The notes under the pieces: generated by a model | Database searches by the model: none | Told to the model about the DNA's origin: nothing | Seen by the model: the letters and a program-made list of their open reading frames with translations, nothing else | Shown: positions 1 to 13,359 of the stretch, one piece after another | How positions within the stretch are numbered: the stretch's first letter is position 1 | Layout of the letters: each line of letters starts with the position of its first letter | Assembly: GCA_037043235.1 (NCBI GenBank) | Contig: JAWRVZ010000256.1 | Span: 124,001 to 188,000 of the forward strand | DNA: 64,000 bases | Source of the DNA: Rhodeus uyekii | Lineage: Eukaryota > Chordata > Actinopteri > Cypriniformes > Acheilognathidae | Direction: 5' to 3' | Position numbers and translations under genes: made by a program

Positions 1-3000
1 TACGGATGAGAAGGAAGGCACGGAGGCATAGGAGTACTGGAATACTTTTTCAATTATAAACTTAAACAAAAACACTTTAAATATACAAAAGCACTTCTTG
101 TGCAAAACGTAGTAGAATAAACAGAGAATGAGGAAAACAAACAATAACTGACAACTATCGACAGGGACTGGAGGAACCACAGGGTTGAATGAGGGAATGA
201 GACACAGCTGACTAGACTAACAAGGTGATAGATTACGAGACAGTGGGATGGAAAAACACTGGGAGAATCATGGGAGAAAACAGGAAGTAGGCATGACAGA
301 ACTGTGACAACTGTATGCTGTACAACTTTCAGATCATCAGACCAGAACTTTCATTACTTCGTAATGCTGTAATACTACTGAGTTCCACAATCCTGCACAT
401 TTAAAACCCTTTTAGGTTACACTCATAAATAACTTTGGAACTACATGTCAACTTTCATTAAAGTATTAGTAGACTGTGAGGTTAAATTGTTACTTGATTT
501 TATCTTTTCAGATAGCATTTAATGTTTGAATATTTCATTTTCCTGAAGCATACAGTATATGTTACTGAGAAATGAATCACAGATCAGACTTCTCACAGCA
601 GTGTAGCACTCTAGTAGATGTTCCTCCACACCGTGAATTGAGCTGTGGCCACGGCAGGCCGTTTCCCCTTGGATACATAAAACAGCAAGTTAATTACTGT
701 GCTAAACCCATTCATAAATCATGTCTGCTCATATTGAACTAATGCCACATGAAATGCTGTGTCAACGTTTTCTTTTGCACGAGTGTGTTAACTACGAGAC
801 ATGCAAAAACAAATGAAGGCAATGCTTTCCTATTAAGAAACGGTAAATGAAAGCATAGATGAAGGAGCAAGCACAGATTACACTATTTAGGGAGGTTTAA
901 GGCCTTTATTTTATGAATTAACTTAATGGCTTAATGAAGTTAAATATTATAATGTGGACATTTGGGTACAGTTGTAACACTAGTAAAGGGAAAACTATAC
1001 AGACTTACTATACAGATTTTAAGCCTGCATTTTTGCTCACATCGTTTGGAATGTTCTCAGCCGTGTGTGTGTGCGTGGGTTTGCATGCATGTGCATGCTA
1101 CCTATACAGGTCTTAGGTCTTACCTATAGTCTTTTTTATTGTTTTTAATTTTGGGTAAAAGAAAAATGTGTGCATCCAGTGAAAACTTTAAAAAATAATA
1201 TTTAGGTAGGTACAAATAAGCATCAGCACATTAGTTACAGTATGATTAAGATGATACAGACACAGTAGGTAATAAAAGTAGTTTCACATATAAAAAACAT
1301 GTGTCTCTATGCTAAAGAGATGTCTGAAGATGGTTGAAACCAATTGGGGCTGTAATGTAGAAATATATTGTCCTCAGGCAGAGACACAGGAAAGGTGGGG
1401 AGTAAAAAGATGTGAGGGAAAGAAAAGAGAAAAGACTCTGGAGGACAGGAAGGGATGGAAGGAGAGAGGAGTAAGAGAGAAATATCTCACCGGAGAGCTC
1501 TGTGTTAGAGCATTGTTTACCTGAGACGGGTCGATGTGTGGGAGGTGAGGGGGCAGACCACTCTCTGTATATGACTTTCCCTCATTCTCCATCTCACAAA
1601 GACAATGTTTTTTTAAACATTGTAAGCCTACGGCAGTGATTGCTATCCGCTGACCAGACTCTTAGTCATCATCGCCCATTTTACAACAGGAGATCATTCT
1701 AAATCAGTTTTCAGATTATGCCAAATGCCTGTCGGTATACTTTAAGTGGAGCACAATGTTTGTCTATAGTGAACAGAAAACAATTGCAAAAAGTTGTATA
1801 ATTATCATGCTGAACTGTGGTCCTAAATGCTGCAATTGACCAATCAGAATCATGTATTTAAGACAGCCATGTAATGATAAAGCAGTCATGTGAGGCATTT
1901 AATGAAACAAAATTTGAATTCAGTCTGGAGAAAATATTCTTTCTTTGAGAAGCTGTTCACAAAAATATTAAATCACAGGAAACAAGAGTGTCTTATTTTA
2001 GGTAGTGTCAGTGATCATGAATTCATTAAATAAACCCTGTAAAACATATGTATACCAAAAAAAATGCAACTTTTGGTTCTAGTTCCTGAATTTGAATTGA
2101 ACTTGTTTTGAGGAAGCAAACATATTGCAAAAAAATTGTAATTGTATTGTAAAAAAAAATAATGTAAGTAAAATTGAAGTGAACTGATTCAAATAAATCT
2201 TAATTAGAAAGGCAAGGCAAACTATCAATGATAGACAGACAGACAGACAGATAATCATTCTAAAAGATAACACCGCTTTAGTGTTTCTTCCTTTGCTATA
2301 CTGACAAACATCTCCACCTAGTGTTACTCCAAACACACACCTCTCAAACACAACCATCATTTACTACAGACATGCTGACTGAGATTACAAAACCACTGTT
2401 TGAAACGTTTAATAACAATCATACATTTAAGAGAGCTTATTTTAATAAGGTCAGTTGTTGTGGTATCAGTGTTTCTGAGCTATTTTTGAATAAACCTAAA
2501 AACTACATTTGATTTCTCTCAATCAGCAAGAACCACCTGAATCTGAAGAGTTCTATCCCATCAGGAACTATATTAATCTGAGCAGAGACAGCTTGCAAAT
2601 TGAATGCAATGGAAGGTGAGCCATTGATATATCTGGTGCTGTGCTATCTAATTAAGCCCTGTGAGACTTCATTCAACCAAACAAGACTCAAATTACTCTA
2701 CAGGACATGTGCATATACCTTGCCATGAATAATATTGTGCTCTACAAGCCACTTTCATACACTGGCAATTATAAGTCTTCTGTAACACAAATGTAGATTT
2801 CTTTCACAAATTAATGATAATACACTTGCAGAACATATGAAACTGTGCAACTTTAAGCTTTATTTGTGTGTTAGGAAAAGAAAAGAAATAACCAGACATA
2901 CAGTCATCAGAAATAAGCTTTTTTTTTCATTATTACAAAGTAGAACTGTCACGCTAACCTTCACACCCTAACCCTAACCTTCACAGCTATAAGTAAACAG

Positions 3001-4369
3001 CAAGGCATCTTCTTATGGTAAAATGTTTTGTGTTGAATGTTTTTTTTTTCTTCCCAAAACACAATTTATAGCCATATTTATTGCTTTACAGCATAAACAG
3101 ACATTCATGGCTTTGAAAATAACAGCACTTGATTAAAACTGCCTCAGTTCACACCAATATCAATTAACAGCATAAATATGTATCAACAAATAATTCGTAT
3201 TCATTACGCTTCAGCAAAAATGTACTAAAGTACAACACATCAAATTAGAACCATTTTAAATATGTAGTACTAAAATTGCGCCTATGTAGATCTTCATCTT
3301 TTTAATTCATTTTATTTCCCTTTTTAATAAAGGAACTATGTTTTTTCACAGATGTGGGTTTCTGTTTCTTATCGAAAAACAAAACGAAATGCACATGCAG
3401 TAGCCGGCGTAAAATTAATTCCATGCTCCCAGTTCTGGAAGGACATACTACATCTGGAGTTTTTTTTTTTTTTTTTTTAAATATTCATATAGTACTAAGA
3501 CTGGATCAAAAGGCAGACTGGTGAAAACGTGTTCTCTCACATTGGTAAATGAATAATTTAAAAAAATCTTTTTCTCCCTTGTCCTTCTCACTTTTCTATC
3601 TCAGTACCTGTTCTATCTTATCTCATAATCTTGCCTTTTTTGTCACTTCCATGGTTACTTTCAATCATCTTTTACATATTATATCAATCCTGAGTTTGTA
3701 CTCCATCATTTAATACAAAATGCATAATTCACCAGCAAACTGATCATTTAAAGTGCCTCACTTTTATGTTTATAATGAATTCATTTCTTCATCAAAAAAA
3801 TATCAAAGTGCTGAAAACAGACATACTTTTACAGAATAATGAAGAAAACTGTTTAATGTTTAAAAACATGAATAAATGTATTTCAGCTGGGTTTAATTAT
3901 CCAATGAGTGATGTGTTCAGGCTCCTTCTTCAACTGCCTTGTTTTCAACACCACAGTGATGGAGGGGGATGTCCAAAAATATGCTTAAAACCATGAATAA
4001 AGTAAGTACAAAAGTTAGTCTGACTGCTTTTTCTACATCAGATCAGGAAAATGAAAGTTGTTTTGCATCATATGCATGGTGATGAATGTGGGGAAATCAT
4101 GAGTTGGTGAAATGCAACTTGACTTTACCAAAAAGAAAACATAAAAGGTTGTGTCCATGGCTTTTGCAGTGGGTCATGCAGACTTTGACAACACTACATG
4201 AATGCAACATGTCAAACACTTAGAAAAACTTTCTCTGTGCACTTTAAAAAATATATTTTTGAATCATTTGTCTTACAGTATTTAATAGGCGTGTTTTTAT
4301 ATCCCCCAATTTTTAGAAAATGAACCGTAAAGTCAACACACAAAAATATTCTGTATATTGTAAATGTTA
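1..4369. other. Left-end non-coding DNA
   Basis: No recognisable gene apart from the doubtful exon at 2527-2615. Bases 1-310 resemble the tail of a decayed retroelement (purine-rich, 'gggaggaaaacaggaag'-like text), but no element could be defined. There is an (agac)n stretch near 2231-2250, a telomere-like 'accctaacccta' pair near 2964-2978 and a poly-T run at about 3459-3478. The rest is AT-rich and featureless to me. Confidence 0.5.
2527..2615 (+). other. Possible isolated plus-strand exon, unrecognised
   Basis: An 89-base segment is flanked by a good acceptor (pyrimidine-rich tract, CAATCAG) and a strong donor (GGAAG|GTGAGC), and is open in one frame, reading about 29 residues (including EEFYPIRNYINLS). 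No partner exon was found on the plus strand nearby, so chance cannot be excluded. Confidence 0.2.
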
Positions 4370-5013
4370 TTAGAACCACACTCCAATCCGAGGAGCCAGT
4401 CTTGGCATCCGCTTCTTTTTGGTGTCGGACTCCTTCAGCAATAGTTTCTTTCTTCTGGTGTCAAAAAACCCTATAAGATTGAAAGTTGTTTATTTTCAGG
4501 AAATACGATGAGCTCCTAATTGTTTAATAGACATTAAGCTCTAGACAACAGAAGAGAAGAATGCAATTACTTAAATCAATAACTTGAACATCTTTGTAAC
4601 CTTGAAATTCTTTTCAAGGTACTGTTGAGAGCTTGAAGCAGTCAAAAACAAGTTGTATTGGTTAAGTTGCCTGCTGAAATAAATTTAATGAGTAGATGCT
4701 GCTTCCACCACACTGACAAATCTTACCTTTTAATATCTGACTCACTGATGCAACCTTAAAAAAACTGAATATCTTTATGAATCTACACTGCATGAAACTG
4801 CTCTCCTCCTCTGATCTTGGCCATTGCCCTACAGGCACAGCGTCCAGCTGGGACACACACCTTTGGCAATTCCCAGATTCTGGAAGCCTCTGTCCTCCCC
4901 CTCCTCTTCTGTAGGGTTCTGCGCCACATTTCTGAGGTAACGGTCGTGTGGGGCATTGCTAGAGAGAGCATTCTGTCTGCGGCTTTCCTCCAAAGCATTG
5001 TCATCAGAAATAC
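4370..5013 (-). CDS. Candidate last two coding exons of an unrecognised gene
   Basis: Two minus-strand open segments fit together as exons. The first is 5013-4861 (153 nt, acceptor CTCACAG, donor AAAG|GTGTGT) and the second 4470-4370 (acceptor CTTATAG, ending in TAA). Both join in phase 1 and encode about 83 residues. The first is polar and acidic (NPTEEEGEDRGFQNLG) and the second strongly basic (DTRRKKLLLKES, SDTKKKRMPRL), ending RIGVWF. There is no hydrophobic segment or cysteine. GC content is clearly higher than in the flanks, and splice sites and phase agree, which argues for real coding sequence. I do not recognise the protein and could not find its upstream exons. Dibasic runs would suit a nuclear tail or a processed precursor, but neither is shown. 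Confidence 0.45.
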
Positions 5014-5334
5014 CTGTGAGCAAGACCAGACTCAGCTCAGATGAATTTATCTTTTGTTTTTGTTATTATTATTATTATTAATAGTAGTACTAGTAGTGTT
5101 GACTTTTGCAGATTTGCACATGCTTCAAATGCACCCTCTAATATCTTTAGAATAGTCTTTAGAATATAGACTGGCTACATTTTTGAGGCATGACATGTTA
5201 TTTTCATGTACAACTAAAGTGACCGCTCTAACATTAACAGTCCCCTTTGAACACATTACAGTTGTCATTTCACAAATATAAAGCATATGAGAGCAATCTT
5301 TTTTTAATTATTTGATCTCAAATTATATACAATA

Positions 5335-6022
5335 CGCTAAGTGTTTCAGTGCGTTTAAGAGCCAGGGGGTGACAGTGTTTTGACTTTGAAGATCAATGTA
5401 AATTGCACTTAATTTGTCTTCCAGAAAACATGTCAAAAATGTTTTTAAACAAAAGTAAAAGTTTGGAGATCTTCATCCTGTCCAAAGTTTTCACCCCCAG
5501 CTCTTAATGTGTCATGTTTGCTTCTTTGTTTGATCCTTTTTTAATATTTATGTTTGAGTCCCTCAGTTGTCCTCAGTGTGGAAAGATAGATCTCAAAATC
5601 ATACAGTCACTGCTGGAAAGGGTTCAAATATGCAAAAGATGCTGGAAAACTGGAGAATTTGGAGGATCTGAGGAATTTGTTGGGCAGTTTAACTGATGAG
5701 GACAAACAAGGGACTCAAGAACAATCACCACAAAAAATAAATAAAAACAGTCGGGGATCATCCAGATAACGACATACAGTATTAAGAATCAAGGGTATGT
5801 AAACTTTTGAATGGGGGTCATTTATATAAATTCAGCAAATTATAATTTTTTTTGGTCTCTTGGAATATATGTGAACATATTTTATGTAAAACATTATGTA
5901 TGTCAGGACAGTGCTAAATAAAAAATAACGTGCGTTTTGTATGATCCTCTAATTTTGTCAAATTTATTTACACTTTCACAGATTCTGCAAGGGGTATGTA
6001 AACTGTTGAGCTCAATTGTATA
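5335..6022. repeat. Cyprinid interspersed repeat (non-autonomous, unnamed family)
   Basis: This block matches, from memory, a very common carp/zebrafish repeat whose text includes 'tttcacccccagctcttaa', 'gagtccctcagttgtcctca', 'gacaaacaagggactca' and 'gtatgtaaacttttgaa'. The end motif 'gtatgtaaactgttgagctc' closes it at about 6020. It has no credible coding content; the small frames inside it are shadows. Confidence 0.6.
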
Positions 6023-9000
6023 ATTAAGTTCGAAAATTCGAATTACAAGAACTTTTCTCTCAGTAAAGATGCCAAAGAGTATTCGATTTGAAAGTCATAG
6101 TACTTCAAATGAAAATGTGTTACAGATACCACCTGAGAAAAAACACCCCAAAAAATTCTACTTTGATCAATAAGGATCAATATGTGGTTTGGAAGCAGTT
6201 GTAGGAGTTCTGTAGCTGGTTAATAGTACAAACCAACACAAGCAGAAGGAGGCTTGATGTGTTTGCTGAAATACAGTTTTTATGTAAGCACAGGCTTGTC
6301 CGTGATCTCTGGGCAGTTTTTTCTCTAAAATCTGACATCATATGATTTACTTGAGAGCATCAATTCCTTCTCATTTTTTTCTGCATTGTTTATGAGCAAA
6401 AGTAGATCTTAGTAGGCTTAAACTTGAATAGAAAAACTATTTTTATGTGACATCAATGAAACGCACACAACAAGACAAAACTATTCAACGTCTACTCCAT
6501 CATCATTTGTGATGATAATATTCAATACACAATCAATCATTTAGTCAACCTTCATGAATTATGTTAATTTAATCACTGCAACTTACTGTACCGCATAAAA
6601 CAGACAAATGATATGGAACATTAGCACTTTATAATAAATATATTGGGTTTAATGTTTCATTCATGTGACAAATCTGTCAGTGCTCACCTAAAGTCATAAA
6701 ACAAACATGATCAAGTTGGTTGTTATTGAGTTCCTGAGATATCCAGAGATCATACAAATCAGAAATATTGTTCATTTTGGAAAGGATCAGTTTTATCTAT
6801 ATCAGATCAAGCCTTGCATGTATTAGTCATAATGCATACATGCAAGGCTTTACTCTCATAGCACTAAATCACACTCTATGCCAATCCACCTCCATTTATT
6901 ATACTGAATTGATTCCATTTGTGTAAGTGCTTCTAGGCAAAAACTGTGAGATGTAAATCTGACATTTGAAAAGTAAATAATAAATACAAATTCACTGCTT
7001 AGTTCCTCAAATTCAGGTTTGGAAACAAATTATGTTGTTTAAGATACAGTATTGAGTTTGTTTTATATTTGATTTGTTTTATATTTTGATTTGACAAATA
7101 ATTTGAACTGAATAGTTTTCTGTTTCTGAGTTACCAATGATCGAAATCCATTGTAGCTTGTATATATATTCTTTTATTTATTTATTTTTTTACCTATGTT
7201 ATTTTCCTTTTCTTATTTGAATGATTTATAAAGAGTGATTTATAATCAAGTTAGGTATTTTTATTAGTTAAAGCCTTTCTTTACTTTTCTGTATCTTTCC
7301 ATAGAGAATGGATGAATATTGTCTGCACTTCTCAACAGATATGTTATCAGTATGTTTTGGGAAGTCTTTCCGTTGATAGCTGTAGCCTGAGCCGAGTTCA
7401 GCCTTGGAGAAGCTGTATATCTGTGTGTGCGTTTATATGGTCTGTATTGACTCGACATAGCCTCGTGTAAGGTCGCTCAACTCGTCAACCACGTGATCAA
7501 CGAAGATATGCTTCAGACTGTCTGCTCTTGGGTGGAAAATTACTAGTTTTGTTTATCTTTCTTTCTTAGCCAATCAGAATCATACCTCTGTTAGAGTATA
7601 ATTGCTGTAACAATGTTATTGTGTGTGGGGCGGCCTACGAACTCCTTCTGAGACTTGAATCTGGCTTCTGCTGATGAAACCGCAAACTAAACTTCACTAA
7701 AATTTCTTCTATTGACTGCACTTCTGACTCCTGGTCTTCATTCAACATATCTGGTCCTTGGGTCTTAACTGTAATTCCCCTACACCATAATGGGTTTACT
7801 TTTTACTACAATATTCTGTGTCGTTGGATTTAGATGATTTTATTATTTTCTTCTCAGCAAAATCCTCATGCTTGGTCAGTTTGGTCTCTAGTCTCGCAGA
7901 GACAGATTTGGCTATCATTATAAAGTTGGATCAGATCACATTTGAAGCTTATTCTGACAAAAAAACTGTCTTAGTAGACAGAATGTGACAGTCCATCTGA
8001 AAAATAAAATGATCATCACCATTTATTTAGCGTTTATCCATCATTTAGAAAAAGGGAAATCTGACACAGATGATAATAAAAGCACTGACACTGGTAAACT
8101 AAAGAAACAAATAAAAATAATTCGCTGAAAATGTTTCAAGATCAAAATTTCCATCATTAAAAAGTAAAAGGTACTGATTATTTCACAGACAGCAAAAACC
8201 ATGTTTTCTGTGTATAGGCCTGTATCTAGTTGACATTATATTAAACTAAATCTGAATGTCTTTTAAAGATATGAATCCATGAATATCAAGTAACTACAAA
8301 TCCCAACATTAGTTCTTCTTGTTGTTACGCAGTTCATCAGATATCGATTCAACCATGAAGTTGAAATTTGTTATGCTTTTTCTTTCAACTTATTAATATT
8401 GCCATTTAGCAAGGAGTAATGCTGGTAACACTGACACAGATAAATGTAATGTTATTAGTTATCATATATCATTTAATTTATCATGATCCTCAATTACTTA
8501 GGGTTTTAATCACAGTTATAAGTGTTGTCCCCCAGGCTACTAATAACACATTCTTACACATTTATTCATATCACACTTAAACTGCCGTTTTCAGACAATC
8601 CACAAACACAAAAGTGTGCGAGAAAACTGTATAAAAAAAATCAAACAGCTCCTAAAGCTCTTTGCCTGACACCCACAAACCACTTCTCCCCATAATCGAG
8701 ATGCATTCATTCATATTTCATGTGGAACGCGTTTATTGTGATTAGTCATGTAAATAGATTGAGATTTCTTTATTCTTTTCGCGTGTTAATTTACATTTAT
8801 ATTGAATTAGCGTTCGGAATATGGGCTCGGAAGAGAGAAAAGAGAGGCTGATTATGTGTGCAGATTATGGGCACATCTCGTGGCTATTGTGTTGTGTAAT
8901 TAAAGGGGAGAGAGGAGAAGAAAAGGGACAGATGCTGCTTCTCAAACTACCAAACCTTTTTTCATCTCCGGAAAAGGCCTGTGTCTGCTGCAACACCCTC

Positions 9001-10870
9001 CTCCACCTACCAACAATCCCCCAAAGAAACGATGAAAAATAGAAAACATTTAAAAGAGTCACACGATTTTACCACATCTCTTGTTGTCTGGCTGACCCAT
9101 GTATTCAAGCTTGGAGAAGAGGATCACTGCGACTGCAGCTGCCTAAGATGACACTTGGAAATGTCATTGTTTGTAGTATATAGATCTTACAAAACCTTTT
9201 AGCATCAACAAGTTAACTAGTTTCAGCAATAACGCACTCAGAACTATACATGTTAAAGGGATAATTCATTCAAAAATCTACTTTATTTTGTGGAACATAA
9301 AATAAGATCTTTAGAAAAAAATCTGGTATAAGACCATTTTTGCTGACCACTGAGTTTACTGGGACATTTCCTGAAATAATAGCAGAAATGAAAAAAGTAA
9401 TACAAGTTTCGAGTAAAACGATAACAGAACTTTTATTACCATCCCTTTAAAGTGTGTTTTTTTAACAAGATGTGAAGGAGAGAGCCCCTTCGATTCATAA
9501 TTACGACTGGGAGACGATTTAGATATTCTAGTGGATGATAACCTTCAACTTGACAAATGGACAGTTGAGGACAGTATCAGAAAGGTTCCTAATGTTTAAT
9601 TATTGTAAATATAGCTGCCTTGTTAACTGTTGCAGTTTCAGTCATATACATTTATGCGTATGTGCAAATGTATGTATGTTACACACTGTTTTTACACAAA
9701 AAGGTATTTGTATTGTACAATATAGATGCAAGATGGCCAGCTAATTTCTTATTGTCATAAAATATGACATACTTCTAAAAATCACCTGGGATGTAGGCTC
9801 TAACAACAAGCATGTGAGGTCACCAAAAGACATTTGTAGTACTAATCAAAGCCAATAAAAATTTGCTCATGTATCTCTACCCTGAGCCTTTGGGAGGAAA
9901 AGGCTCAGTAGAGGGGAAAATGCTAAAAGAGAGTAACACGTGAAACGAAAGATAAAGGAAATGATCTAGATAAGAAAACGTAACAGTGAGAAAAGTATAA
10001 GAGGCCCAAATGTCAGCACAAATCGTAATAGGCATGGTCAAACAACAGAGAGACAAAAGCAATCTCAATGTCAGTGTGAATAATGATTGGACGTGTTATT
10101 TCTACGAGGTCGCCATAAAATCACAGTCTATTACAGAAGGGACACGTCCAAACAAACATGCACATTCAAGCAAATCAAGGTGCAGTGTCTAAATCCCAGT
10201 CAGAGATTGTACGTGGAAAATAAGTGTCCCATTCACTAGCTCTCAGTGGAGTAAAAACCCTTGGCGTTAAGGTTTCTCTTCGCCGTCGAGCTTTGAATAA
10301 CAAGCAGTGTTTATTCGTCCATGAAAGGCAGCAGGAGAGATCATATCTTGCTTTTTAAATATGGAGGGGAAATAAAAAAGGAAATAGAGAGGCTTTCGCA
10401 ATCCTGATGTTTTCAAGAAGGAGGGGGATTCAAGGTGGTGTTTTTGTTATTTGAAAGCGTCCTTGCTTTCAGATCAGTATATTATGGTGGCTACTGGTTA
10501 TCCCTGTGGTAAGACAGGAAATGTTCTAATTCATTATCATTTAATTGCTCTGCGTGGTTGAATAAATATTTTTGGCAGGAAACAATAAAAAAGAAGAACT
10601 ACAATAAATGCAAGCTTTTAATACCATTTAAGCAAAGATTTTTGTTTTCTGTTCAAATCCTAGTTTTTTTTTTTCATTACATACTTTGTTTCAAAGAAGA
10701 TGTGCTTAGTTTTTTGAGCTACAAATGGCATAAACTGCCATGCATTGGGGTTTGATAAAGTAACCCATTAGGTTCAATGTAATTCTGTTAGTTTTCTTAA
10801 ATGTTTTTAATGTTTTATACATTAAGTATTTGTTAGTATTTTTTAAGAAAAATGTGTTTAAAATAAAAGT
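6023..10870. other. Intergenic DNA without recognised genes
   Basis: No gene was found. A short repeat fragment at about 9254-9300 ('aaagggataattcattcaaaaat') matches the edge of a common cyprinid element. Two stretches look less repetitive and more complex than their surroundings (about 8640-9110 and 10200-10450) and may be conserved non-coding DNA. A region at about 7540-7790 has the look of a degraded long terminal repeat but shows no matching partner. Confidence 0.45.
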
Positions 10871-10880
10871 TTGAAGAAAG

Positions 10881-12680
10881 ATGAAGGTGGTTTCCCAATT
10901 GTCAGCTGAGGCATCTGAATTTATTTCTGAAGGTCCTTCATTGTTTAATGCTGCACCCAGCCAACGGTCTGTGGCAAGAGATTATTGGTTTGCGAATGTT
11001 GACCTAAAAGTTGCATACTTTCATATATTGATTGCTGTTCATCACAGAAAGTTTCTACGCTTCAGTTTCCAGAATCAAGCCAACCAATTCAAACTTTCAA
11101 TCTGTATCTTTCTTCTTGTGTCTTCACAAAGTGTGTGAGTACAGATCTGTCTACTCTTTGGATGAGAGGTATTTGTATTTTATAGTATTCGTATGGCATT
11201 GTATAGATGAAATTAACTAATTTCCTAATTGAGGATTTTTCCAACCGAACTGAATCAACACAGAACTTGACTTCATTTTGGCTGTACAGCAAGTCTAAAA
11301 GAAAATAGTCTTTGTTCAGCTGGTTGCATCGTCGAATACTTTACCTGTTATCACTCAGTATTGTTTAAAGCACTATATGCAACATTGTTGTGACGGGATG
11401 TGACGACTTGTATTCTGACATATCTGGATGGCTTCTTTGTGCCCTCCAAACTTCTTTTGAAAGGTGCAGAAGATGGGTTTGTCTATGAGCAAGAAAAAGA
11501 GCCGATCTCAATACAATTCACTACGTTCATAGAAATGTTTCTGAATTATCACCTAATGCATTCCACCCTGTCTCAGGAATATGCAACACACATTGTACAT
11601 TGAACTCTTGGCTTGCTTCCACACAGATGTGTCTTTGCAGTACAGGGTGGTCCTACAACTAAATCAGAGGGAATCAGAGGGCTATTGCCAGCCCCTGGAC
11701 ACTGATTCAGACCACAGAACAGATCAATCTTCTGGAACTATGGGCAGTGTTCATGGCTCTAAGGTATTTCTTGCCATTCACCTCAACAGTGTTCCATTTG
11801 ATCCACCAGGGTTATTTACGAGATCCTGACTTTACTGAAGGCACTTCATATTTCAAGAGCATGCAACCGGACAGTGGATGCTCTTTCCAGGAATTGATTA
11901 CCTCTAGGAGAATGGGAGCTTTATTCAGATGTTGTGCAGGAGATCTGAGTAGAGGTGGACTACTCACTGTCACTTAAGACAGAAGTGTCCAGTCCCTTGG
12001 GCCTTGATGCATCTCACAAATAGCCTAACTGCCAACACTGTGCATTTCCACCTATTTCTTAGACATTATACAGGATATCCCTGTGCAAGCGCAGGATCTG
12101 GCATATCCTGCACCCGGATGCTGCTCGTCTAGAGCTTTGCATCTGGTCACTGAGCCAAACCATTCACTGCAGCATTATGATCCTGCAATTATGACTTCAT
12201 GTGGATGTCTTTTTTGAGTGAGTGCATGCAAAATTGGTTAGCAAACTGTGCTTGTATTGCTTATTGGATGGCTGCAGGGTGGTTCTCGGTTAAACCGGCA
12301 CATTGAACTTGCCTTTTTTTAGATATCTTCAGGGTCAGATTTGAGTGTACAACTTTTGTGTCCTGTTCACACCTTGAGGTGTTTATTTATCTGGTATGGT
12401 GGTGTGAAGAAAGGTGCTTGTGTGTCGAAGCAGAGGATGTCTAACTGGACAGTGGAGATGATTACACTGGCTTGCAAGGCAAGCAGAGAAACCATTGCCC
12501 TGTGGTCTAACTTGTCATTCCACCAGGGACATCTCTTCTTCATGGGCTACCTTTAGAGGAGGTTCACTGACAGATATCTGTCGCTATTTGTGCTTCCAGG
12601 GTTTATAAGGTCAATGTTTCTGCTTATCAAGCTGCAAGTCAAGAACAGTCTTAGTGTTTGTTTTTTTATCAGATGGGTGG
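10881..12680 (+). mobile_element. Decayed DIRS-type (tyrosine recombinase) retrotransposon
   Basis: Three domains appear in the order expected for a DIRS element, on the plus strand, broken by stops and frameshifts. A reverse transcriptase core lies at about 10975-11110 (WFANVDLKVAYFHI, then HHRKFLRFSFQ). An RNase H start lies near 11720-11800 (LLELWAVFMALRYFLPF across frames). A tyrosine recombinase C-terminal part lies at about 12355-12600 (CPVHTLR, then VSKQRMSNWTVEMI and ALA-type remnants). No terminal repeats were identified and no frame is long enough to be active. This is a fossil; the domain assignment comes from recall of fish DIRS proteins. Confidence 0.7.
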
Positions 12681-13359
12681 CATCCTTCGTGTTTATGTTA
12701 GTATTTGTCATCCAGGATTTGCCTCTAGGGGTCAGTGGGAATGAAACGGAATGCTAGTTATTCATGTTTTCAGTGGCTGAAAAACATCTGCAGGATTTTG
12801 CATCCATATTAGCCAGTTTAACACAAAAATAAAATAAAAAATGTGTGCACCTTTTAAGTGACATAAAAAACAACCCCAAAAAATGGACGGCAGTAACTGA
12901 GAAATTAGACTGGATGTCTACAGTAGATTTTAGCATGCCTCCATCCATTCTGTCAAACACCAAGAATCATTCCCACAGCCAGGAAATCGAGCACCACCAT
13001 CTTTAAATGAGACCACAGTCAACGGCAATCACTTCGCCCTGTTCTGACATCCTGATAGCATCACAGCAGGCTCAAACAGAAACCCAGTGCTAGCCTTATG
13101 TTTTACTCTTCTATCTCTCCTATCGTTACCATCTTTCATAAACATTGGGAGAACAGCGTAAAACACGAGGGAAAACATTATGCACCAGTCATTGAATACT
13201 TTTAGCTAAATATCAAAATTGGATAATTCATCAAAAAAAGAGGCAAGGAAATTAACATCTATTTTGTCTACGGACATTTGTCCAGCTATATATAGCCTAT
13301 GTTTGTGACCTGCTTTCATTTGAACTACAGTAGGTCAATTTTTGGTTTATATCTATATA

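Noticed and set aside
1309..1592. Opposed open frames at 1309-1524 and 1374-1592
   Set aside because: They lie in a purine-rich low-complexity stretch that stays open on both strands; no domain or splice support.
2964..2978. Telomere-like 'ccctaaccctaacc' text
   Set aside because: Only two to three units; too short to indicate an interstitial telomere or fusion point.
5514..5696. Plus-strand frame with CPQCG and CKRCW, looking like a zinc-binding motif
   Set aside because: It lies inside a non-coding cyprinid repeat seen many times in such genomes; the cysteine pattern is coincidental.
8821..9062. Opposed open frames in a GC-richer segment
   Set aside because: No protein similarity recalled. 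The segment looks like possible conserved non-coding DNA rather than an exon, as neither frame ends at splice sites.
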